Assembly (NCBI RefSeq): GCF_030140925.1 | Contig: NZ_JARBWD010000001.1 | Span: 1,798,001-1,862,000 of the forward strand | DNA: 64,000 nucleotides | Direction: 5' to 3' | From: Parerythrobacter aestuarii | GTDB lineage: Bacteria > Pseudomonadota > Alphaproteobacteria > Sphingomonadales > Sphingomonadaceae | Shown: piece after piece, positions 1 to 8,305 of the stretch | Position numbering within the stretch: position 1 is the stretch's first letter | How the letters are laid out: every line of letters starts with the position of its first letter | Program-made: the position numbers and the translations under genes | Notes under the pieces: generated by a model | Database searches by the model: none | What the model saw: only the letters and a program-made list of their open reading frames with translations | What the model was told of the DNA's origin: nothing

Positions 1-975
1 GATGAGCGGTCCGACACCGCTTTCGCCCAGCCATCCGACCTGCGTTGCGGCAGTCACTTCGTTGATCCGCACTTGCGGAATGCGGCCGCCGCTCACCGGT
101 AAACGCAGCGGACGGGTGCCGGGGATCATCGCAATCGTTCTGGCAATCGCGCGCGGGACATCCATGGGATCGGCACTCCTGCCCGAGCCGTCTTCCATCC
201 CCATACGAGCGACCTGCTGCGGGTAGCCAGAAGTGTGCAGATCCGATGCGCGCTCGCGAAGAGCCTTTGTATAGATATTGCGATTGACCCAGACCTTGGT
301 CGGATAGCCGCCGGGTTCGATGATGGTGACATCGATATTGTGCGGGACCATTTCGTAAGCGAGCTGCTCACTCATTGCTTCGAGCGCGAACTTGGTGGCG
401 GAATAGTGCCCAGAGTAAGGTACGATAACGCGGCCAAGCTGCGAGCTGATCTGGAAAATCTGCCCGCCGCCCTTCTTGCGCATGCCCGGAAGGATCGCCC
501 GCGCCATGCGATGGCAGCCAAAGACATTGGTGTCGAAGATCAGTTTCGTCGCTTCCATGTCCTGCACTTCGACAGGCGAAGTGATCCCGATCCCAGCGTT
601 GTTGATCAGGACATCGATCGGGCCGCCATTGATACTTTCCGCGCGCAGGACACCGGCTTCGACCTGCTTGTCGGACAGGACATCGATTTCGATGATGTGA
701 ATGTCGAGCCCTTCGGCCTGAGCCAGCGTAGCGAGTTCATCGGCTTCAGGGCGGGGCAGGTTGCGCATGGTGGCAAATACACGCGCGCCGAGCCGGGCAT
801 AGTGCTCTGCGCCGAGCCTGCCGAATCCAGAAGAACAACCTGTGATCAGGATCGACTTGCCCGAGAGGTCGGGATCCGCCTTGATGACATCCGGCTGCGC
901 AAGCGCGCCGGTAGCTGTCAGAGCAGCGGTGGCAGCGGCGCTTGCAAGCAAGGTGCGGCGATCAATTGCAGGCAT
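1..975 (-). CDS. SDR family oxidoreductase, Tat-type signal (3' end beyond window)
   Basis: Short-chain dehydrogenase/reductase, probably NAD(P)-dependent; 325 residues are visible and the frame is still open at the window edge. Translation from the ATG at 975 gives a twin-arginine-like leader (MPAIDRRTLLASAAATAALT) ending near ALAQ, so export to the periplasm is predicted. The Rossmann glycine motif (TGCSSGFG), the NNAG motif and the catalytic YSATK (Tyr-x3-Lys) are all present, so the enzyme core is intact. Exported SDRs are uncommon because the cofactor is cytosolic; Tat export of a folded, cofactor-loaded protein would reconcile this. The start overlaps the end of the upstream kinase gene by 14 bases. 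Substrate unknown. Confidence 0.85.
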   Translation of the reverse strand, partial: MPAIDRRTLLASAAATAALTATGALAQPDVIKADPDLSGKSILITGCSSGFGRLGAEHYARLGARVFATMRNLPRPEADELATLAQAEGLDIHIIEIDVLSDKQVEAGVLRAESINGGPIDVLINNAGIGITSPVEVQDMEATKLIFDTNVFGCHRMARAILPGMRKKGGGQIFQISSQLGRVIVPYSGHYSATKFALEAMSEQLAYEMVPHNIDVTIIEPGGYPTKVWVNRNIYTKALRERASDLHTSGYPQQVARMGMEDGSGRSADPMDVPRAIARTIAMIPGTRPLRLPVSGGRIPQVRINEVTAATQVGWLGESGVGPLI

Positions 976-1480
976 GTTTTCTCTCCAACTTCACGAGCCA
1001 GTCCTCCATTGCGCGTGGACTCGTGAAACGGTGAACCTTCCCTTCCGATCCCGCAAGCAGTGCTTCGGTCCTCGGACGCGCGTGGCGGTTCCAGTTTGCG
1101 ATGTAGAGGAAGAACGCGAAATCGAAGCGTTCCGGGCATCCTTCGGTCATGTCTGGCCGGGTTCGCCCGCGAAACCTCCAGACGCGCTTCGCCGCTCGCC
1201 AAAGGCAAAGCGACACGGGGTAATCCAGGTAGATGACAGCATCCGATCGTACAATTCGCTGCTGCATCGTGCTGCCGTAGTTGCCATCGATTATCCAGCG
1301 ATCTTCGGCAAGGATGGGAGCGAGAAGCTCATGCAGCTCTTCCTTGCTGCCCTCTACCCAACCTGCCTTCCAGTGCAAGCGGTCGAGGTGGTGAAGGGGC
1401 AACGCGAGTACCGCCGCGATACGGCGCGATGCGGTGCTCTTACCGGCACCGCAGGGACCGATGACAAGCACGCGCTCCAT
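962..1480 (-). CDS. P-loop NTPase, FlaR/adenylate-kinase-like small kinase
   Basis: 172-residue protein with a Walker A loop GPCGAGKST at residues 8-16 and the overall pattern of the small P-loop kinases annotated as DNA topology modulation protein FlaR or AAA family ATPase: HHLDRLHW after the P-loop, a WIIDGNY segment, and an arginine-rich lid region (RAAKRVWRFRGRTR). The substrate is not known for this family and no topology role should be assumed. The gene starts 4 bases after the pth stop, so it is probably co-transcribed with pth, and it overlaps the downstream SDR start by 14 bases. Confidence 0.75.
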   Translation of the reverse strand: MERVLVIGPCGAGKSTASRRIAAVLALPLHHLDRLHWKAGWVEGSKEELHELLAPILAEDRWIIDGNYGSTMQQRIVRSDAVIYLDYPVSLCLWRAAKRVWRFRGRTRPDMTEGCPERFDFAFFLYIANWNRHARPRTEALLAGSEGKVHRFTSPRAMEDWLVKLERKHACN

Positions 1481-1484
1481 TCCA

Positions 1485-2054
1485 TCAGTCCTGCATCCTG
1501 AGCGCCATTTCGCTCATGAAACGGGCATCGTCGCCTTTCGCCAGCCATTCGGCTTCGGCACCAATCGCTCCGAGCATCTGGACAAGATCGTCCTGTTCGC
1601 TCTTGGCGTAGTTGCCCAGAACGTGGCCGTGGACCCGTTCCTTATGGCCAGGGTGGCCGATCCCGATGCGCACGCGACGAAAATCGGGACCCAGGTGCTT
1701 GTCGATCGAGCGCAAGCCATTGTGGCCCGCGGTCCCACCGCCGCGCTTCACCTTGACCTTGAACGGTGCGAGGTCGAGCTCGTCATGGAATACTGTCAGC
1801 GCGTCGAGATCTAGCTTGTAGAACCGCAACGCTTCGCCGACGCTCCGACCACTCTCGTTCATGAAGGTCCCGGGCTTGAGCAACAGTATCTTTTCCGTGC
1901 CGATCCGCCCTTCCTGAACCCAGCCCTGGAATTTCTTCGTTACCGGGCCGAAGCTGTGCATTTCGGCGATCACATCACACGCCATGAAGCCGACATTGTG
2001 TCGGTGCATCGCGTATCCCGGTCCGGGATTTCCAAGTCCTGCCCAAATCTGCAT
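1485..2054 (-). CDS. pth: peptidyl-tRNA hydrolase
   Basis: 189 residues, normal length for bacterial Pth, which cleaves the ester bond of peptidyl-tRNAs released from stalled ribosomes and recycles tRNA in the cytosol. The family landmarks are present: GLGNPG near residues 6-11, catalytic His19 in HRHNVG, the KPGTFMNESG segment, the HDELDL motif with Asp91, and GGGTAGHNGLRSI. Start ATG at 2054 is preceded by AAAGG. Lies downstream of rplY, the usual bacterial order, but a terminator lies between them, so it may also have its own promoter in 2055-2160. Confidence 0.96.
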   Translation of the reverse strand: MQIWAGLGNPGPGYAMHRHNVGFMACDVIAEMHSFGPVTKKFQGWVQEGRIGTEKILLLKPGTFMNESGRSVGEALRFYKLDLDALTVFHDELDLAPFKVKVKRGGGTAGHNGLRSIDKHLGPDFRRVRIGIGHPGHKERVHGHVLGNYAKSEQDDLVQMLGAIGAEAEWLAKGDDARFMSEMALRMQD

Positions 2055-2159
2055 TTTTTGCCTTTAGCACGCTACGCGTGCCCCTCAAGCGCCGGGCGCC
2101 CGCAGCGATTGGGCCGTCAGGCCCCTTGAGCGAGGAGGACGCACGCCGGATGGCGTGCG

Positions 2160-2197
2160 CAAAACAAAAGTGCCGGACTTCGTATGAAGCCCGGCAC
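2160..2197 (-). terminator. rho-independent terminator of rplY
   Basis: On the minus strand a hairpin with outer arms GTGCCGG/CCGGCAC (2191-2197 and 2170-2176) and inner arms CTTC/GAAG around a 4-base loop is followed by the T-rich run TTTTGTTTT at 2160-2169. It lies about 30 bases after the rplY stop and should end or attenuate transcription before pth. Confidence 0.85.
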
Positions 2198-2227
2198 CTT
2201 GGTGATCTGTGTCGAATGGGGAAGAGT

Positions 2228-2911
2228 TTACTCTTCGCCGCCCTCTTCGCCTTCGTCGTCGCCCTTCTGTTCGGTGGCTTCGACTTCATCGGCTGCGACT
2301 TCTTCTTCGCCTTCTTCACCGGCTGCGCCTTCGGCCTTCTTCAGCGCCGACGGAGCGACCAGCGTCGCGATGGTGTAGTCGCGATCGGTAATCGCGCTCT
2401 CGCTGCCTTCGGGCAGGGTGACTTCGCTGATGTGGATCGAATCGCCCACTTCCTTGCCGGTGACGTCGATCTCTATTTCACTCGGGATCTTGTCGGCAGC
2501 ACAGATAAGGTCGAGGTCGTGACGGATCACGTTGAGCACGCCGCCCTTCTTGAGGCCGGGGCTCTTCTCTTCGTTGACGAACACGACCGGGATCTGGACT
2601 TCAACCTTGGCGTCCTTGGACAGGCGCAGGAAGTCGACATGTTCCGGACGGTCGGTCACAGGGTGCAAAGCGACATCTTTCGGCAGCGTACGCACGGTCT
2701 TGCCGCCGACTTCGATATTCACGATCGAGTTCATGAAGTGGCCGGTGCCGAGCTGCTTGACCAGCTCCTTGGCTTCGACGTGAATCATCGTGGGTTCTTC
2801 TTTTCCGCCATAGATCACAGCGGGTACACGGCCATCGCGACGCAATGCACGGGAGGCTCCCTTGCCAGCCCGTTCGCGCGCTTCGGCCGGCAGGGTCAGA
2901 GCGTCGCTCAT
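2228..2911 (-). CDS. rplY: 50S ribosomal protein L25/general stress protein Ctc
   Basis: 227 residues: an N-terminal L25 domain binding 5S rRNA (about 1-95, with [13 protein letters not shown]), the longer Ctc/TL5-type second domain (about 96-190), and a strongly acidic Glu/Asp-rich tail of about 40 residues, typical of long-form alphaproteobacterial L25. Start ATG at 2911 follows an AGGT Shine-Dalgarno-like sequence. Monocistronic or first gene of the rplY-pth-kinase-SDR row, with a strong terminator right after its stop. Confidence 0.95.
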   Translation of the reverse strand: MSDALTLPAEARERAGKGASRALRRDGRVPAVIYGGKEEPTMIHVEAKELVKQLGTGHFMNSIVNIEVGGKTVRTLPKDVALHPVTDRPEHVDFLRLSKDAKVEVQIPVVFVNEEKSPGLKKGGVLNVIRHDLDLICAADKIPSEIEIDVTGKEVGDSIHISEVTLPEGSESAITDRDYTIATLVAPSALKKAEGAAGEEGEEEVAADEVEATEQKGDDEGEEGGEE

Positions 2912-3043
2912 GTCACTTACCTTTCGAATTGCTTGCTTGGTTCAATCCGGATCCGCCACGCCTCCAGGGATGACCATGGCGTCCGAAGGGCGCGCGCATA
3001 GTGGCATTGCCCAACCGATGCAAGGAATTCCTTGGCTGCCAGC

Positions 3044-4264
3044 CTAGTACGCGCTGTCGCTGCGATGCCACTTCTTGAAGTTCGACATCCGCGCTTCCAG
3101 CTGCGGCGGGATGTGCAGCACGTCGGGCTGGTCCTGGTTGATGTAGACCAGCACATTGGGCGTCCATTTGGCAGTGCCATAGACTTCACCGGGTTCACGG
3201 TCGGGACGCGCAGCCTCGAAAACCTCGCCTTTCTCGGCATGCCACGCCCACGTTCCTTGGCCCTGACCGCCAAAACGCAGGCCCCGGATCACTTGCATTC
3301 CGGCACTGTAACCTTCCTGCTCCATCCGTTCGGTAGCCGAGACGACTGAGGCGGAGACGGTATCTCCTACTAGCCGGAAAGCGATCACACCGCCGGCATC
3401 GCTGGTCCAGTTGCCCAACAACCAATCCCAGCGGGTGCAAATGGGTTCCGTCGTTCCCATCGGGCAGGGATCGTCACTGATCGGTTCACCCTGCGCTTGG
3501 TCATCGTCAAAGCTGATGGGTTTCTTGGTCTTCTCTTCCTTCTCCTCCTTCTTGGGCGGTTCCTTTTTCTCAGGAGGACAGGGATCGGTCGCAGCCTGCA
3601 TCTTGGGTAATGCAGCTTCCATTTCCTTGATGATCTTCTGAAGATGCCCGGTGCTGGGCGCAGCAAGACCATCCGAGCGCGGATCGATCCTGATTTTGCT
3701 CGCATTGGGCCCCAGCGAGAGCGCTGTACTCAACTCGCGTTTGCGCTGGCGCAGCAGGCGGACGAAACGGTTGAAACGCAAGCGCGCCAATGCCTTGCGC
3801 CGTGCCTCAGGGGTCGCACAATCGGCAAGTCCGGAGTGAAAGCTGGAGGCAATAATTGCACCGTCGCAAGCCTGTTCAACGGACCGCCACAGCCCGCCAA
3901 AGAAATCCAAAGTGATTTCCTTGTCCGCAATCAGGGCGGGGTGGTCCTTGAGCGGCGCGTAGGTATTGACGCGATATGCGTCATCCTCGACGAGGTAGTA
4001 CAGGTCCGAAAAGCCTTCGCGCGAGCGCATGAAGCCGAGATAATTGCAGGAGTTGATAACCTGCTGGGCTTCCTTGCGGTAGCTCCCCGTATTGTACTCC
4101 TCGAAGAAGAAGTTGGAGTTCTTCGGGCGAGGCGGAAGTGGGTCGATATCGCTGATCTGTGATCCCGCCGTGGTTTGGGCCACTGCCGCTGGCAAAAGGC
4201 AGGCCAGGAGAAGCGCCAGGCTTGCGCCAACCATGCGTGCCAGGATGAGCTGCACGCCCAGCAT
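3044..4264 (-). CDS. secreted protein of unknown function, paralog of the 4264-5154 gene
   Basis: About 406 residues. N-terminal signal peptide (MVGASLALLLACLLPAAVAQ), a middle region with cysteines, a Lys/Glu/Pro-rich linker around residues 230-255, and a C-terminal domain of about 125 residues shared with the upstream neighbour: CTRWDWLLGNW, GGVIAFRL, FGGQGQGTWAWHAE, YGTAKWTPNVLVYI and a final SNFKKW. I do not recognise the family. The chosen ATG at 4264 shares its A with the TGA of the upstream gene (TGATG), suggesting translational coupling; an ATG at 4276 would add four residues. The tandem arrangement and shared domain show gene duplication. Predicted periplasmic or extracellular. Confidence 0.72.
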   Translation of the reverse strand: MLGVQLILARMVGASLALLLACLLPAAVAQTTAGSQISDIDPLPPRPKNSNFFFEEYNTGSYRKEAQQVINSCNYLGFMRSREGFSDLYYLVEDDAYRVNTYAPLKDHPALIADKEITLDFFGGLWRSVEQACDGAIIASSFHSGLADCATPEARRKALARLRFNRFVRLLRQRKRELSTALSLGPNASKIRIDPRSDGLAAPSTGHLQKIIKEMEAALPKMQAATDPCPPEKKEPPKKEEKEEKTKKPISFDDDQAQGEPISDDPCPMGTTEPICTRWDWLLGNWTSDAGGVIAFRLVGDTVSASVVSATERMEQEGYSAGMQVIRGLRFGGQGQGTWAWHAEKGEVFEAARPDREPGEVYGTAKWTPNVLVYINQDQPDVLHIPPQLEARMSNFKKWHRSDSAY

Positions 4265-5154
4265 CACCGCACCCATTGCTTGAAGTTGGAAATCCGGCCT
4301 TCAAGCGCGCTCGGCAAATAGAGGACGCCGGGGCGCACTTTCTCAATATACACGATGGCCCCTGGCGACCAGCGCGCTGTCCCCCGAACCTGGTCGGGCT
4401 TGCGGTCGGGCTTCTTCGCTTCGTAGTGCGCCCCGCCTTCGGCATGCCAAGCCCAGGTTCCCTGGTTTCGCCCGCCGAACTTGAGGTCGCTGATCAGCGG
4501 AGTGCCGGCCGTGTACCCTTCTTCTGCCATCTGCTTGTTCGGAGTCACGACAAAGGCTGCGACGGTCTTGCCATCAAGCCGGAATTCGATGACTCCGCCA
4601 TATTCGCGATTGGTCCAGCGACCCAGCAGCCATTCCCACTGGATGCAGAGTGGATCCACGGTGTCCTTTGGGCACCGTTCGATGATGGAGCCAACTTCAC
4701 GGACAGCTTCTGCTTGCGGTCCTTCTCCTTCACGCAAGCCCTCGATAAAGGTATCGAGGTCACGCGAATGGCTGGGATCGGTCAGCTCGTAGGCGCGCAC
4801 AGCCACCTGGTAATCTTCCTGAACATTCTTTCGAACAGTGTCGCCGACATCGGGATTCGACGCCACGCTGGTAACTCGCTTGCGATGCCATTCGATCAAC
4901 CGTTGCAAGCGAGATCGATGGCGGTCGAGCAACTCCTGGCGCGCTTGCAAGTCGGGATATGCGGCGTCGTCTCGATTGCGATAGGCAGCGATATAATCGG
5001 CCAGTATCCGCCCCGCCGAAGTGGCATCGAATACTTCCTCTGACTGGTCGGCCTTTGCCGGCCCGGTACGGTGATCGGTTTGAGCTTGTGCGGGTCCAGC
5101 GAGGACGTTGAGCGCAATAACAGCTGCCAAGAACAGCGACTTTCCTGCAAGCAC
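4264..5154 (-). CDS. secreted protein of unknown function, paralog of the 3044-4264 gene
   Basis: 296 residues from a GTG at 5154, chosen because GGAGG lies 8 bases upstream and the resulting N-terminus is a clean signal peptide (LFLAAVIALNVLAGPAQAQ). The open frame extends to 5271, but that longer form would bury the signal peptide. The N-terminal half is helical and charged; the C-terminal domain (about 165-296, beginning CPKDTVDPLCIQWEWLLGRW) matches that of the downstream paralog almost motif for motif (GGVIEFRL, GTWAWHAE, GTARWSPGAIVYI, SNFKQW). Two cysteines precede the domain. Function unknown. Confidence 0.75.
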   Translation of the reverse strand: MLAGKSLFLAAVIALNVLAGPAQAQTDHRTGPAKADQSEEVFDATSAGRILADYIAAYRNRDDAAYPDLQARQELLDRHRSRLQRLIEWHRKRVTSVASNPDVGDTVRKNVQEDYQVAVRAYELTDPSHSRDLDTFIEGLREGEGPQAEAVREVGSIIERCPKDTVDPLCIQWEWLLGRWTNREYGGVIEFRLDGKTVAAFVVTPNKQMAEEGYTAGTPLISDLKFGGRNQGTWAWHAEGGAHYEAKKPDRKPDQVRGTARWSPGAIVYIEKVRPGVLYLPSALEGRISNFKQWVR

Positions 5155-5267
5155 GGGTCGAGCCTCCGCAACACCAGACACGCTGCTGCCTTCCAGCAGC
5201 GCGTGCAACCTTCGACCCGCGGTGAAAATGGTAGCAGAACCCGGCAAATGGGCCAAATTGCCGCAAA

Positions 5268-6149
5268 TCAAGGTGTGCGGCGTATGCTATATCCCTTGCT
5301 GCGCAACAGTGAGACCAGCCCCCCCGGACCGACAAGATGCGCTGCTCCGACGGCAACCAGAGGCCGTTCAGGGACGGCCAGCATAGCCTCGATCTGCTTG
5401 CTCCAGTTGAGGTTGCGACTGACCAGGAGGGCTTGCCGCAGCTCCGGATCGGCGAGCATGCCGTCCTCAAGCTCATCGACGAGCGCGGCCTCGTCGCCGG
5501 CAAGCCAGAGTTCGGCCGGACGCATGGCGGCGGCTGGATCCTGCGCTTGTGCCACAACGGCGGCAAGCAAGGCTCGCTGGTCTTCCTCCGCCAGGGCGTC
5601 GAAGATGGCGAATTGCCGTTTTGCCCCTTCCAGTTCAGCGATACGGCGCCCGGCAAATTGCTTAAGCAACGCCATATCGACACCGTTTGCATTGTCGGAT
5701 TGCGTCGGAACCGCTTGGGCAATGATGAGCGCAGCAGCCCATGTCTCAATCTCGCGATAGTCTTCAGGAGAATAGGGCGTCTTGCGCGCCAGGTCCTCCA
5801 GCGCCGAGCGCTTGCCAACAGGAACTCGTTGATGGAGGAGTGGATGTCCGCTCGAACGGGCCGCTTCCGAAAATGCCTTCGACAATGCCTGGCTGTCATC
5901 GAGGTCGGCGACTTCGACAACGAGGAAATCGGCCCGATCGATAATGTCGGCGACAGCGCCGGTTTGCCAATCGACTCCGTCGGGCAGAGCGTGGATGGTC
6001 CCGTAGAGCCACCCCTCGACCTGTCCTTCCGAATTGGCGATTTCCCACAGCAGGGGATTCTCCGCCGTGGTCGGCGGTGAATCTACTTCACTGCATGCGC
6101 CCAGCAGCAAAGCCGCCAGGCAGGCGATGGCAAACCGGCCTCCGATCAT
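5268..6149 (-). CDS. TraB/GumN family lipoprotein
   Basis: 293 residues. Lipoprotein signal with lipobox LLGAC (lipidated Cys19), so membrane-anchored in the cell envelope. TraB/GumN fold: first GxxH motif GTIH (residues 50-53, in YGTIHALPDG), conserved Glu79 in VVEVADLD, the SRNLNW segment near 244-249, and second GxxH motif GAAH (268-271). Two GxxH motifs plus the Glu are the putative metal-binding set of the TraB/Tiki protease-like superfamily; bacterial GumN members have no established substrate. Start overlaps the stop of the upstream TraB gene by ATGA. Confidence 0.88.
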   Translation of the reverse strand: MIGGRFAIACLAALLLGACSEVDSPPTTAENPLLWEIANSEGQVEGWLYGTIHALPDGVDWQTGAVADIIDRADFLVVEVADLDDSQALSKAFSEAARSSGHPLLHQRVPVGKRSALEDLARKTPYSPEDYREIETWAAALIIAQAVPTQSDNANGVDMALLKQFAGRRIAELEGAKRQFAIFDALAEEDQRALLAAVVAQAQDPAAAMRPAELWLAGDEAALVDELEDGMLADPELRQALLVSRNLNWSKQIEAMLAVPERPLVAVGAAHLVGPGGLVSLLRSKGYSIRRTP

Positions 6150-7066
6150 TGCACCCGCGTGACTGTGATACCGCGCTGGGCCAGCAAATCCTGCACGCTC
6201 CGCTCCCCGGCAAGATGGCCTGCGCCCACCGCGACGAAGACAGTACCCGGCTGGTCAAGGCGCTCATCGATCCAGACCGCCCAATTGGCATTGCGGCTGT
6301 AAAGCACCGCTTCAGCCAATTCAGGCGTTTCCGCCATGCCTTCATTCATGATGGCACCCAGTCCATCAGGATCGCCTTCGACCCATTCCGCTACCATAGC
6401 ATCGACCATGGTTTTGACCTCGTCGACGCCATCGACGATCTGTTCCAGGTAGGCAATCTGGGCCTCTATCGGCGCACCGTCGAAGATCGACATCTGGAAC
6501 TCGATTGTTTCCAGCGCTCCACGCTCCAGGCGGCTGTCAGCAGTCGCCTCCAGCACCTTTTCGACGCCCTGGTCGATCTGGTAGCCATGCTTGATAAGCG
6601 GCAACAGGGACAGGTTCAGCGTCGCAAACCACGGCTCATAAGGGTCGAACGCGGCAGGTGGCATTCCCAGAGACAGCATGGCGGCCTCATACTTCAACCT
6701 TTGCTCTTCAGACAGCAGGCTACGCAAGGTCGTCCCCGCAGGAAGCATGCCCAGTTCAGCCACCAGTTGCTGGGTTCTGACAGTCGTTTCGGGAGACATG
6801 AGAATCTCCGTGACCAACATGTCGGAGCTGTCGAGCGCGGTATCGATTTCGGGTGTCATCCACTTAACACCGTCGGGCAATACATGGACCGTGCCGAACA
6901 GGTAGATGGTGGTATCTTCATCAGCCACTTTCCACAGCGCGGGGCCCGTAGGCGCGGGAGCGACCATCTCCGACGCATCGATCGGGACCTGGGCCATAGC
7001 TGCTGGGGAAATCAGCAAGGCCAATGCGGCAACTGCGGCGGTGAGGGATGATTTGAGCGGATTCAT
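6146..7066 (-). CDS. TraB/GumN family periplasmic protein
   Basis: 306 residues from the ATG at 7066, preceded by AGGAAAGA. A Sec-type signal peptide (to about AAMAQ, residue 26) replaces the lipobox of its neighbour. Both GxxH motifs are intact (GTVH 58-61, GAGH 281-284), as are the conserved Glu87 and the SRNANW segment. The frame is open further upstream but without a better start. Second of three TraB/GumN paralogs in 6 kb; translationally coupled to the lipoprotein paralog (ATGA at 6146-6149). A protease- or hydrolase-like role in the envelope is inference from the Tiki relatives. Confidence 0.88.
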   Translation of the reverse strand: MNPLKSSLTAAVAALALLISPAAMAQVPIDASEMVAPAPTGPALWKVADEDTTIYLFGTVHVLPDGVKWMTPEIDTALDSSDMLVTEILMSPETTVRTQQLVAELGMLPAGTTLRSLLSEEQRLKYEAAMLSLGMPPAAFDPYEPWFATLNLSLLPLIKHGYQIDQGVEKVLEATADSRLERGALETIEFQMSIFDGAPIEAQIAYLEQIVDGVDEVKTMVDAMVAEWVEGDPDGLGAIMNEGMAETPELAEAVLYSRNANWAVWIDERLDQPGTVFVAVGAGHLAGERSVQDLLAQRGITVTRVQ

Positions 7067-7133
7067 GTGGGGGTCTTTCCTGATTTGGGGGGCATTGAGG
7101 GAAAGTGAACAAGATGACCAAGGAGACACCCGT

Positions 7134-7328
7134 TCAGCGTTGGTCGTCGAATATTTCTTCAATTGGCATGGCGAACAGCCGGGCAATGCGAAAGGCCAAC
7201 GGGAGCGAGGGATCGTGCTTGCCGGTTTCGATCGCGTTGACTGCCTGTCGAGACACATCGAGCCGGCTCGCCAGTTCCGCCTGGCTCCAGTCGCGCTCGG
7301 CACGGAGCACTTTGAGGCGGTTCTTCAT
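7134..7328 (-). CDS. XRE family helix-turn-helix regulator, 64 residues
   Basis: Short Cro/CI-type repressor consisting of little more than the HTH domain: MKNRLKVLRAERDWSQAELA, then SRLDVSRQAVNAIETGK (recognition helix) and a short tail PIEEIFDDQR. Start ATG at 7328 overlaps the stop of the preceding membrane-protein gene by ATGA. Small XRE regulators coupled to a membrane protein gene often control their own operon; the paired GTCA-N8-TGAC boxes at 8306-8361 are the obvious candidate operator, but that link is inference. Confidence 0.88.
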   Translation of the reverse strand: MKNRLKVLRAERDWSQAELASRLDVSRQAVNAIETGKHDPSLPLAFRIARLFAMPIEEIFDDQR

Positions 7329-7750
7329 GCAACCACGCCCCGGAACCGGTAGGTGAAATAACCGACCGACCAGCTGCCAAGCAGCAATGCCATCATCTGC
7401 CCAGTGGTCGGCGTTCCCAGCCAACGGGACAGAAGCAAATCGCTCGACCAGATAAAACCGACGAACAGCGTCGTAGCGACCGCTACGAGGGCGGCACTGG
7501 AAATCAGCTGGAAGGAATATTCCTCCGTGCCGCGCCGATCCAGCGCTGCAAGCCTGGTCACGAGGAAACCCACGATCGCCATCAGTAGAACGACAGTGCC
7601 CGCAGTAATCCATGGGTTGGGCGCGATGATCACGCTCTTGGTCGCATCGAAGGAATCGACAGTCAGGCCAGCAATTCCAATCACGGTCATGATGGCGAAC
7701 GAGACATCGGCCTTGCGCATTTGCCAGTCGCGCCGGGACAATTTTTCCAT
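7325..7750 (-). CDS. four-helix membrane protein paired with XRE regulator
   Basis: 141 residues with four predicted membrane segments (about 17-33, 46-66, 82-103 and 116-137) and a Tyr/Arg-rich C-terminus (WSVGYFTYRFRG). Family not recognised by name. The ending WSxGYxxxRxRG is shared with the protein at 7841-8272, so the two are paralogs. Start ATG at 7750; its stop overlaps the XRE start by ATGA, showing coupling. May sense or relay a membrane signal to the regulator, but nothing in the sequence proves it. Confidence 0.75.
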   Translation of the reverse strand: MEKLSRRDWQMRKADVSFAIMTVIGIAGLTVDSFDATKSVIIAPNPWITAGTVVLLMAIVGFLVTRLAALDRRGTEEYSFQLISSAALVAVATTLFVGFIWSSDLLLSRWLGTPTTGQMMALLLGSWSVGYFTYRFRGVVA

Positions 7751-7840
7751 GTCAGGTCTCCGGTTACGGGTGATAAAACAAGAAGGGGGAACAAGACGCC
7801 ATGCAGGCCCTGCTGAGTAGGAGCGAGGCAGGTTGAACTT

Positions 7841-8272
7841 TCATTCGCCCGTGCCGCGCCAGCGGAGGAAAGCGTATCCTATGGACCATGCGAGACCCGC
7901 CATGGGAATTGCGCCAAGCGTCATCGGGCGGCTGATGGGAACGCCGAAGAGATGAAACGCAGTTACTTCGGCGAGTGCTGCCGCGATGATGAAGGTCACC
8001 ATGCCGATCAGGGCCGACTGCGCAACCACCTGGCGCATGTAGTCATCCCACCGTTGTCGATCGAACCGATGCGACAATGCGGTCGCGATGCCTGCCGCTA
8101 CGACAAAGGCGAGAAGCCAATGGCCGGCCCGGGCCTGGAACTCTCCTTCAAGCATAGGCAGGTCTGGCCGCTCCGCACCGAAGCCAAGGATGGCTAGTGA
8201 TCCGGTCCCGATAATGGCGAAAGTGAGGTCTGCCAGTCGTGGCGCGTAGAGACCTTTGGACGTTTGAGGCAT
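7841..8272 (-). CDS. four-helix membrane protein, first gene of the XRE operon
   Basis: 143 residues from the ATG at 8272; a TTG at 8293 would add seven residues. Four hydrophobic segments (about 14-33, 50-67, 86-105 and 116-137) and the C-terminal WSIGYAFLRWRG shared with the next gene. The promoter at 8322-8350 points into it, leaving a leader of roughly 40 bases. No clear Shine-Dalgarno sequence precedes the ATG. Function unknown. Confidence 0.7.
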   Translation of the reverse strand: MPQTSKGLYAPRLADLTFAIIGTGSLAILGFGAERPDLPMLEGEFQARAGHWLLAFVVAAGIATALSHRFDRQRWDDYMRQVVAQSALIGMVTFIIAAALAEVTAFHLFGVPISRPMTLGAIPMAGLAWSIGYAFLRWRGTGE

Positions 8273-8305
8273 GAGAGATAGTCCGTTCTGCAATTCTGAC
8301 TCAGT

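Noticed and set aside
235-1026. Plus-strand open frame of 263 codons at the left end
   Set aside because: The minus strand here encodes the SDR with all catalytic motifs; the plus frame is its complement.
2078-3001. Plus-strand open frame of 307 codons opposite rplY
   Set aside because: Its Phe/Asp-rich translation is the complement of the acidic L25 coding sequence.
3021-3034. CAAGGAATTCCTTG palindrome between the secreted protein gene and rplY
   Set aside because: Short isolated dyad without T-run or repeat partner; too weak to call a terminator or operator.
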